6,428 nt of DNA from Anaerolineales bacterium (GTDB taxonomy: Bacteria > Chloroflexota > Anaerolineae > Anaerolineales > E44-bin32). Below the pieces are notes generated by a model. That model searched no databases and was not told where the DNA came from. It worked only from the letters and a program-made list of their open reading frames with translations. Shown here one piece after another: positions 1-4,539 of this stretch (positions are counted from its first letter, which is position 1; each line of letters opens with the position of its first letter). A program made the translations under genes and the position numbers. The DNA is taken from contig DAOWMX010000134.1 of NCBI GenBank assembly GCA_030642885.1, positions 1-6,428 of the forward strand, given 5' to 3'.

Positions 1-1107
1 CACTTCGCTCGCATCCGGTGCATGTTCAAGTGCGTTTGCTACCACGTTTAACAATACTTGCTTCAGTCGATCACGGTCACCTACCACGCGTGCCTGGTCC
101 TCGCCCCCAATGCGCACGTTGACCCTTCCTCCCGCAAGAACCTTTGCTTGCCGATACACTTCCAACATCAATGTATCAAGCTCAACCGGGTCACTTGAGA
201 AAGGGAGTTTTCCTGTCTCAGCCTGTGCCAGCAATAGCAGATCACGTACAAGTCGGGTAAGACGATCGACTTCTGAGCTGATCGCATCCAAGGACTCCTC
301 ATCAGCTACACCAAATTGACGGATAAGATCGACATTTCCCCGGATCGCGGTTAGAGGCGTTCGAAGTTCATGCGACACGTCAGCGAGGAATCGTTTCTGG
401 GTATTGATAAGCCCTTCCAGTCTTTCCATGGTTGCATTGAAAGCTTGAATCAACCTTCCCACTTCGTCCGTCTGCTGTCCTAAGAGAGGAATTCTTCGTG
501 AGAGATCATCTGTGGCCGTAATTTGAATTGCCGTCTGAGTAACTTGATCGAGTGGGCTCAGCGCTGCACCCGCCACTAAATACCCGATTATCGCGGCAAC
601 TATCAACGCCATTAGTTCTCCCACCAGAAGCATTAGCAACAGCGTCTGAGTGACCAAATTTACAGTCGCCAGAGATGTACCAAGCTGTAAATACCCCAAA
701 ACTTCATTCCCGGGCGATGATACAACGGGTACTGTTAGTATTCGGTAATCTACGCCTAGAATATTTTTAGTGCTGAAAACATTTTCATCCATGGACAGAT
801 TTGTAGGATCTAAGGCGCTTTCCACTGGTGGCGCATTTTCTGACTGCCACACGATCTCCCCATCATCCCGCAATATCTGAACCGACACATTGGAAGTTAG
901 ATCCAATGCCCTGAGGGTAATTGCCAAATCCTCTGGAATTCCATCCGCCATCGCAAGCAGGATGTCGTCCGCAGTGCGATCAAGTGTTTTTTCTATCTGG
1001 TTTATGAGGTTAAAGGAGAGCGAAATATAAACTATGCTACCGAAGAGGACCAATACAACAGCAAGGACAGCAGTATACCAGAGCGTTAAACGAGCACGAA
1101 GAGTCAC
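1..1107 (-). CDS. Sensor histidine kinase, C-terminus cut by window edge
   Basis: Membrane sensor kinase that autophosphorylates on histidine and passes the phosphate to the regulator encoded just upstream. Reading from the GTG at 1105-1107, 369 codons stay open to base 1. Visible parts: hydrophobic segment at residues 8-32, extracytoplasmic region of about 115 residues (33-152), second membrane segment 153-180, HAMP linker about 180-232 with DEVGRL, and a dimerisation/H-box FLADVSHELRTPLTAIRG with phospho-acceptor His246. The N-box begins near residue 345, with Asn354 and Asn358 in NVVANALEH. The G1/F/G2 ATP-binding motifs should lie beyond the left edge. The start overlaps the regulator stop as GTGA, so translation is probably coupled. 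The sensor region matches no domain I can name, so the signal is unknown. Class assignment is firm. Confidence 0.93.
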   Translation of the reverse strand, partial: MTLRARLTLWYTAVLAVVLVLFGSIVYISLSFNLINQIEKTLDRTADDILLAMADGIPEDLAITLRALDLTSNVSVQILRDDGEIVWQSENAPPVESALDPTNLSMDENVFSTKNILGVDYRILTVPVVSSPGNEVLGYLQLGTSLATVNLVTQTLLLMLLVGELMALIVAAIIGYLVAGAALSPLDQVTQTAIQITATDDLSRRIPLLGQQTDEVGRLIQAFNATMERLEGLINTQKRFLADVSHELRTPLTAIRGNVDLIRQFGVADEESLDAISSEVDRLTRLVRDLLLLAQAETGKLPFSSDPVELDTLMLEVYRQAKVLAGGRVNVRIGGEDQARVVGDRDRLKQVLLNVVANALEHAPDASEV

Positions 1108-1793
1108 GAATTTTCTCGAAGCACGTATCCAACACCTCGCACAGTATGGATTAGGCGCGGTTCTCCTTCAGATTCGGTCTTTTGTCTCAGGTAGCGCACA
1201 TATACCTCGATGATGTTGCTCTCTCCCCCAAAATCATAGCCCCATACACGGTCGAAGATAAGATCTCTAGTGAGAACTTGTCGCGGGTTGCGCAAGAAGA
1301 GCTCTAAAAGTTCATACTCCTTTGCGGTCAGTTCGACTTCCCGCTCGCCTCGAAAAACCTGATGGGTCCCCGTATCCAGCTGCAGATCGACAAATGTTAG
1401 AATTTCCGGCGATTCCGTCTTAGCGCGCCGAACAAGCGCTCTGATTCGCGCTAATAGTTCGTTTAGCGCAAATGGTTTAACAAGATAGTCATCTGCACCG
1501 GCATCCAAGCCCAGTACGCGATCGGAAACCGATTCTTTCGCAGTAAGCATTATTATTGGCAAATCACTGGCGGCGCGCAATCTCCGGCACACTTCCAATC
1601 CATCCAACCCTGGTTCTATCTCAGGAAGCATCCAATCGAGTATGACCAGATCTGGAGCGTTATCCCTTGCAACTTGAAGCCCTTCTGTCCCGTTCACAGC
1701 CGTTAGAACGCGGTATCCCTCGTACGCCAAACCTCGGCGCAGAAATTGCAGTATTCGTTCTTCATCTTCGACGATCAATATCTTCTCATGCAT
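1104..1793 (-). CDS. OmpR/PhoB-family response regulator
   Basis: DNA-binding transcription factor activated by phosphotransfer from the adjacent kinase. It has 229 residues, the usual family length. The receiver domain is residues 1-122: acidic pocket Glu9/Asp10, phospho-acceptor Asp53 in VILDWMLP, Thr84 in IMLTAK, and Lys106 in YLVKPF. The winged-helix DNA-binding domain is about 131-227, with LTAKEYELLELFLRNP and the C-terminal HTVRGVGYVLR hairpin typical of OmpR/PhoB proteins. The start is ATG at 1791-1793; GAGGA lies 13 bases upstream and AGGTG lies closer. Oddity: four residues, EIEP (58-61), sit between MLP and GLDG, where relatives usually have MLPGLDG. It is the first gene of a two-gene unit with the kinase, separated from rplL by a terminator. 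Target genes cannot be inferred. Confidence 0.95.
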   Translation of the reverse strand: MHEKILIVEDEERILQFLRRGLAYEGYRVLTAVNGTEGLQVARDNAPDLVILDWMLPEIEPGLDGLEVCRRLRAASDLPIIMLTAKESVSDRVLGLDAGADDYLVKPFALNELLARIRALVRRAKTESPEILTFVDLQLDTGTHQVFRGEREVELTAKEYELLELFLRNPRQVLTRDLIFDRVWGYDFGGESNIIEVYVRYLRQKTESEGEPRLIHTVRGVGYVLRENS

Positions 1794-1907
1794 TGAACAC
1801 CTGGTTCCTCGTCGCCGAGTTTATCATGCAAAGCCCCCGATAGTGTCTGGGGCAAAATCCCCTGTTTCGCTTGGCGCCCCGGCGATCGCGCACCATCCTG
1901 TAAGAAA

Positions 1908-1959
1908 GCATCCCCGCAGGGGAGGGCGAAGCGGATAGGCCGCAACGCCGCAGGGATAC
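1908..1959 (-). repeat. Long imperfect inverted repeat in rplL-regulator gap
   Basis: On the minus strand GTATCCCTGCGG (1948-1959) can pair with CTGCGGGGATGC (1908-1919) over 12 positions, three of them G-U. The intervening 28 bases contain a smaller hairpin, GCGG-CCTAT-CCGC (1931-1943). TTTCTT follows on the minus strand. It could be a weak terminator, a structured 5' UTR of the regulator mRNA, or a dispersed genomic repeat. Nothing visible here decides among them. Confidence 0.4.
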
Positions 1960-2009
1960 CCAGCTTGGTAAAACTTCATCTTAATCAGGTTGACTTACAA
2001 CTAGCAGAC

Positions 2010-2018
2010 TTTATACCA
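2010..2018 (-). promoter_or_regulatory. Candidate extended -10 promoter for the two-component genes
   Basis: The minus strand reads TGGTATAAA, a TGn extended -10 followed by a TATAAT-like hexamer, just past the rplL terminator and facing the regulator. No good -35 lies 16-18 bases upstream, which is tolerated for extended -10 promoters. Position makes it plausible; the motif alone is weak evidence. Confidence 0.3.
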
Positions 2019-2031
2019 CAGCGCTGGATGT

Positions 2032-2062
2032 AATGTATAAAGCCGCCACTGAGGGCGGCTTT
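2032..2062 (-). terminator. Intrinsic terminator after rplL
   Basis: Minus-strand stem AAAGCCGCC (2054-2062) pairs perfectly over 9 bp with GGCGGCTTT (2039-2047), with a six-base loop. It lies 22 bases past the rplL stop. The trailing T run is short (TTTATACATT), so efficiency may be moderate. The flanking A and T runs make it roughly symmetrical, so it could also act on plus-strand transcripts. Confidence 0.8.
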
Positions 2063-2084
2063 ATGTTCGTTCTTTGTGGTTGCA

Positions 2085-2465
2085 CTACGCTAGTTCGATC
2101 GTAGCACCTGCTGTCTCAAGTTTGTTCTTTGCATCATTCGCAGCTTCTTTGCCTGTCTGCTCGAGAACCTTCGCTCCCGCTGTTTCGGCGAGGTCTTTTG
2201 CGTCTTTCAAGCCAAGCTGAGTGATCTGGCGGATGGCCTTGATTACATCAATCTTCTTAGGTCCAACATCCTTAATAATCACATCGAATTCGGTCTTCTC
2301 CTCCGCATCTTCACCTGCTCCTGCTGCGGCTCCAGCAACGGCGGCAACAGCAACCGGCGCTGCAGCTGAAACACCCCACTTCTCTTCCAGCAACTTAGTG
2401 AGTTCAGCAGCCTCAAGTATGGTTAGTTTGCCGAGGTCCTCTGCAATTTTTTCAATGTTTGCCAT
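2085..2465 (-). CDS. rplL: 50S ribosomal protein L7/L12
   Basis: Stalk protein present as several dimers per ribosome; its C-terminal domain recruits and stimulates translational GTPases (EF-Tu, EF-G, IF2, RF3). It has 126 residues, the usual size. An N-terminal dimerisation and L10-binding helical part is at 1-30. An Ala/Gly/Val-rich flexible hinge is at about 32-52. The globular C-terminal domain is at 56-126, with the conserved IIKDVGPKKIDVIKAIR and GLGL-like QLGLKDAKDLAE region that contacts GTPases. ATG at 2463-2465 has a strong AAAAGGAG (2476-2483) ten bases upstream. The 56-base gap after rplJ is A/T-rich with little evident structure, which suits the high translation this multicopy protein needs. 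It is the last gene before the terminator at 2039-2062. Confidence 0.98.
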   Translation of the reverse strand: MANIEKIAEDLGKLTILEAAELTKLLEEKWGVSAAAPVAVAAVAGAAAGAGEDAEEKTEFDVIIKDVGPKKIDVIKAIRQITQLGLKDAKDLAETAGAKVLEQTGKEAANDAKNKLETAGATIELA

Positions 2466-2521
2466 TGTTTACGATCTCCTTTTGATTATTTTTCCAATAC
2501 AAATTATTCTTGAGCTTATTT

Positions 2522-3052
2522 TTACGCTGCTGCAGCTTCTTTTTCAGAATACGCCTTTACAACGGTCACTACTTGGCGCACAGAACCCGATAATGCCCTG
2601 GTGATCTGAGATGCCGGTGCCTGTAACACACTAAGTAACTGCGCTTGGATAACGGGCATCGGCGGCAGTGCTGCCAAGCTCTTCACTCGGGCGCTATCGA
2701 ATAATTCTCCGTCGATGACCGCACCCTTTACCTGAAATGCTTTTGTCCCTTTGGCGAGGTCAACGATTGCTTTCGCCAATCCTGTGACATCTTCGTTTAT
2801 CGCCCCGATCGCTGTTGGCCCGTCAAGGCTACCCTCTGGTTGCGGTATCCCGACATCATCTATCGCTCGCTTTGCCAGTGTATTCTTGATTACGTAGAAC
2901 TCTCCGCCGATCTCGCGAATGCTGCCCCTCAGCTCTTCGAGTTCCTTAACACTCAACCCTGTATTTTCCGTGAAAATCAAAGCAGTATTCCGATTAAAGA
3001 TGTCCTTGTACTGAGCAACTAGTTCTTCTTTCTGTTCTCGTGTGATTGCCAA
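2522..3052 (-). CDS. rplJ: 50S ribosomal protein L10
   Basis: Stalk base protein that anchors L7/L12 dimers to the 23S GTPase-associated region and, as the L10(L12) complex, represses its own mRNA. It has 176 residues. The N-terminal rRNA-binding domain (1 to about 130) shows AQYKDIFNRNTALIF, LRGSIREIGGEFYVIKNTLAKRA and the GPTAIG segment. The long C-terminal helix at about 146-175 binds L12 dimers. The start is TTG at 3050-3052. An in-frame TGA at 3059-3061 rules out any earlier start, and the next in-frame Met is residue 132. AAGGAGGT (3061-3068) lies eight bases upstream. Expression is probably controlled by the leader and attenuator at 3073-3226. The C-terminal helix looks about ten residues longer than that of E. 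coli L10 as I remember it. Confidence 0.98.
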   Translation of the reverse strand: MAITREQKEELVAQYKDIFNRNTALIFTENTGLSVKELEELRGSIREIGGEFYVIKNTLAKRAIDDVGIPQPEGSLDGPTAIGAINEDVTGLAKAIVDLAKGTKAFQVKGAVIDGELFDSARVKSLAALPPMPVIQAQLLSVLQAPASQITRALSGSVRQVVTVVKAYSEKEAAAA

Positions 3053-3060
3053 TTCCTCTC

Positions 3061-3068
3061 ACCTCCTT
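3061..3068 (-). promoter_or_regulatory. Strong Shine-Dalgarno deciding the rplJ TTG start
   Basis: AAGGAGGT on the minus strand is near-perfect for 16S rRNA pairing and lies eight bases before TTG. The last T of this motif begins the in-frame TGA that closes the frame upstream. The strong site offsets the weak start codon and lies directly after the attenuator's T run. Confidence 0.85.
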
Positions 3069-3072
3069 GGAG

Positions 3073-3120
3073 AAAAATAAAATTAGCCTCTGCTTCGCGA
3101 TGACTATTGAAGCAAAGGCT
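3073..3120 (-). terminator. Intrinsic terminator (attenuator) in the rplJ leader
   Basis: On the minus strand AGCCTTTGCTTC (3109-3120) pairs with GAAGCAGAGGCT (3085-3096): 12 bp with one G-U pair and a 12-base loop. AATTTTATTTTT follows immediately (3073-3084). This is a classic intrinsic terminator placed between the L10 leader and the rplJ ribosome-binding site, so it would stop transcription before rplJ-rplL unless prevented. Confidence 0.85.
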
Positions 3121-3168
3121 ACGAAAGAAAGCGTTGTTTGGCGATCTTACTGCTTTCAAGCCTTCACC
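3111..3168 (-). promoter_or_regulatory. Predicted antiterminator stem of the rplJL attenuator
   Basis: GGTGAAGGCTTGAAAG (3153-3168, minus strand) can pair with CTTTCG (3122-3127), a bulged T at 3121, then AGCCTTTGCT (3111-3120). That makes 16 pairs including five G-U. The left part also forms the L10-leader closing stem, and the right part is the 5' arm of the terminator, so the stem excludes both. This is predicted by hand; no folding energies were computed. Confidence 0.6.
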
Positions 3169-3226
3169 TGGGCAGGAGATTAAGCCGTCAATTCGTGACT
3201 CGGCACCTGCTGTCTTCGGCGAAGCG
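3141..3226 (-). ncRNA. L10(L12) ribosomal protein leader
   Basis: Autoregulatory mRNA structure bound by the L10(L12) complex. The minus strand shows the hallmark CCGAAGACAGCAGGTGCC followed by CCTGCCCAGGTGAAGGC, known from bacterial L10 leaders. Pairings seen: GCTTCGCC (3218-3225) with GGTGAAG-G-C (3160-3168, one bulge), GCAGG (3206-3210) with CCTGC (3172-3176), and an inner GCC-GTC/GAC-GGC hairpin. The AAGACA side is where a kink-turn-like internal loop is expected. It lies in the 221-base rplA-rplJ gap, directly upstream of the attenuator. Exact ends are uncertain. Confidence 0.87.
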
Positions 3227-3273
3227 GTGTGTTCTTTTCCGGGAAAGGGTTCTGTCTCAGTTCACTCCTGTGC

Positions 3274-3984
3274 CTATTCTACCACCGCGATTGCTGCGCT
3301 GGGCTCAATTCGTATCCCCGGTCCCATCGTGCTCGTGACTGTGATCGTCCGGAAAAACGCGCCCTTTGACGCGGCTGGCTTTGATCGCCGCACCGAATCA
3401 ATAAGCGCAGAAAAATTCTCGAACAGCATCTGCGTTTCAAATGAAGCTTTACCAATAGGGACATGCAAGTTGGCAGTTTTATCCGTTCGGAATTCTACCC
3501 TTCCCGCCTTCAGTTCCTTAATCACACGCGGCAGATCCTCCTCGGGAACAACGGTTCCAGCCTTTGGGTTTGGCATTAATCCGCGGGGTCCTAGTATCTT
3601 TCCCAGTCGCCCTACCGTGCTCATCATTTTCGGCGTTGAGACTGTGGCGTCGAACTCGAACCAACCATTTTGGATTTGTTTAATAATTTCATCGTCGACG
3701 ATATAATCCGCGCCTTCTTTTTGAGCCTCTCGTGCAGCATCGCCCTCTGCAAACACTAGGACGCGAACGGTTCGCCCAAGACCATGCGGCAGCATTACGG
3801 TGTCTCGCACCTGTTGATCGGCATGTCGTGTGTCGACACCGAGCCGCATGTGTACTTCAATGGTGCCGTCGAACTTCGTAAACGAAGTCTCCCGTGCCAA
3901 CTTCAGCGCTTCCATCGGTTCGTATTGTTTCGTCCGATCTATCTTCGAAAGCGCTTCGTTATACTTTTTCCCATGCTTTGGCAT
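3274..3984 (-). CDS. rplA: 50S ribosomal protein L1
   Basis: Two-domain protein that binds helices 76-78 of 23S rRNA, forms the mobile L1 stalk guiding deacylated tRNA out of the E site, and represses its own mRNA. It has 236 residues, the typical length. Domain I is made of the N-terminal part (1 to about 67) and the C-terminal part (about 160-236); domain II is inserted between. The family signature KILGPRGLMPNPKAGTV is at 129-145. The RNA-contacting TSTMGPG stretch is near 217-223. ATG at 3982-3984 has AGGGAG (3993-3998) eight bases upstream. The gap to rplK is 50 bases and contains an L1-site-like element that ends at this Shine-Dalgarno. Confidence 0.98.
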   Translation of the reverse strand: MPKHGKKYNEALSKIDRTKQYEPMEALKLARETSFTKFDGTIEVHMRLGVDTRHADQQVRDTVMLPHGLGRTVRVLVFAEGDAAREAQKEGADYIVDDEIIKQIQNGWFEFDATVSTPKMMSTVGRLGKILGPRGLMPNPKAGTVVPEEDLPRVIKELKAGRVEFRTDKTANLHVPIGKASFETQMLFENFSALIDSVRRSKPAASKGAFFRTITVTSTMGPGIRIEPSAAIAVVE

Positions 3985-3998
3985 TTCAAATACTCCCT

Positions 3999-4035
3999 GT
4001 GGTCCTCACGGGTTGGTCTACGCCAGCCCTCCCAC
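3999..4035 (-). promoter_or_regulatory. Putative L1-binding site before rplA
   Basis: On the minus strand GTGG (4032-4035) pairs with CCAC (3999-4002). GGGCTGG pairs with CCAACCC around a CGTAGA loop, with one C-A mismatch. Between these stems lies an asymmetric loop, GA opposite GTGAGGA. The GTGGGAGGG strand matches the one in front of rplK and resembles the L1 site of 23S rRNA (GGTGGGAGG with a closing ACCACC). It begins on the last base of the rplK stop codon and ends beside the rplA Shine-Dalgarno. Assignment is by motif memory and pairing. Confidence 0.6.
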
Positions 4036-4472
4036 TAATTTTCAAGCGTACCCTCGACAACGATACCCATATTTCGCGCTGTCCCCTCTATCTGGCGCAT
4101 TGCTCCTTCGATGTCGACAGCGTTTAAATCCTTCATCTTGATTTCAGCAATTTCACGAACTTGATTCCGTGTGACCTTACCAACCTTTTCCCGGTTTGGC
4201 TCGCCAGACCCCTTCTCAACGCCTGCAGCTTTGCATAATAGAACTGCGGCGGGGGGGGTCTTCAATATAAACTTGAAGGAGCCATCGACGAAAATGGTGA
4301 TCTCTGCTGGGATAATTTCGCCTGTCTTGCTTGATGTTCGCGCGTTGTACTCCTTGCAAAAAACCATAAGGTTGATGCCGTGGGGAGCCAGCGCTGGCCC
4401 AATCGGTGGTGCCGGATTGGCCTTTCCCGCTTCGATTTGTAGCTTAACAATTGCCTTAATCTTCTTTGCCAC
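4035..4472 (-). CDS. rplK: 50S ribosomal protein L11
   Basis: Binds the GTPase-associated region of 23S rRNA together with L10, controls factor-dependent GTP hydrolysis, and in many bacteria is needed for RelA activation. It has 145 residues. The N-terminal domain (1 to about 70) has the proline-rich PAPPIGPALAPHGIN helix start, the region that binds thiostrepton with rRNA, and FCKEYNART. The C-terminal rRNA-binding domain (about 76-145) has KVGKVTRNQVREIAEIKMKDLNA and IEGTARNMGI. The start is GTG at 4470-4472 with GAGGAG (4481-4486) eight bases upstream. KTPPAA is encoded through a run of eight C (4251-4258). A putative L1-binding element lies between nusG and this gene. Confidence 0.98.
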   Translation of the reverse strand: MAKKIKAIVKLQIEAGKANPAPPIGPALAPHGINLMVFCKEYNARTSSKTGEIIPAEITIFVDGSFKFILKTPPAAVLLCKAAGVEKGSGEPNREKVGKVTRNQVREIAEIKMKDLNAVDIEGAMRQIEGTARNMGIVVEGTLEN

Positions 4473-4488
4473 GTAGTTTACTCCTCTT

Positions 4489-4519
4489 GTGGTTTTAGCG
4501 GGCAGAATGGCCCTCCCAC
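4489..4519 (-). promoter_or_regulatory. Putative L1-binding site before rplK
   Basis: On the minus strand GTGG (4516-4519) pairs with CCAC (4489-4492) and GGGC (4510-4513) pairs with GCCC (4500-4503) around a CATTCT loop. The internal loop is asymmetric, GA opposite GCTAAAA. The GTGGGAGG strand and the closing AACCAC resemble the 23S rRNA L1 site. L1 repression from the rplK leader is established in E. coli. The element ends three bases before the start of the GAGGAG Shine-Dalgarno, so bound L1 would hinder initiation. Confidence 0.65.
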
Positions 4520-4521
4520 GT

Positions 4522-4539
4522 GCGATCTCTTTAGATCAC
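4522..4539 (-). other. Small hairpin across the nusG stop codon
   Basis: Minus-strand GTGATCT (4533-4539) pairs with AGATCGC (4522-4528), 7 bp with one G-U, around an AAAG tetraloop. It includes the nusG TGA and lies directly upstream of the L1-like element. No T run follows, so it is not an intrinsic terminator. It could be an mRNA processing or stability element. Confidence 0.4.

Larger units (their letters stand above)
1794..2038. other. Non-coding gap between rplL terminator and regulator
   Basis: About 245 bases without a credible gene. It holds a candidate extended -10 at 2010-2018, the inverted repeat at 1908-1959, and two small GC hairpins nearer the regulator: GGGG/CCCC around an ATTTTG loop, and GCCCC/GGGGC. 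These two share the same CCCC tract (about 1846-1850), so they are mutually exclusive. If transcription starts at the candidate promoter, the regulator mRNA has a structured leader of roughly 200 bases. Confidence 0.6.

Noticed and set aside
110..319. Small plus-strand frame within the kinase region
   Set aside because: Antisense to the kinase dimerisation and ATPase coding sequence, which reads clearly on the minus strand.
1880..1890. GCGATCGC palindrome in the non-coding gap
   Set aside because: A single copy of an eight-base palindrome; no sign of an array or other function.
2221..2604. 127-codon plus-strand frame opposite rplL/rplJ
   Set aside because: Its Ala/Ser-rich composition is the complement of the L7/L12 hinge codons; it is antisense to two certain genes.
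3271..3300. TAGAAT near the rplA stop as a -10 for a dedicated rplJ promoter
   Set aside because: The nearest TTGAGC is 21 bases away and the hexamer overlaps coding sequence; too weak to call, although E. coli does have a promoter in this gap.
3107..3706. 199-codon plus-strand open frame opposite rplA and the rplJ leader
   Set aside because: It is the antisense of rplA and the leader; the protein has no recognisable family or sensible composition, and both covered features are firmly identified.
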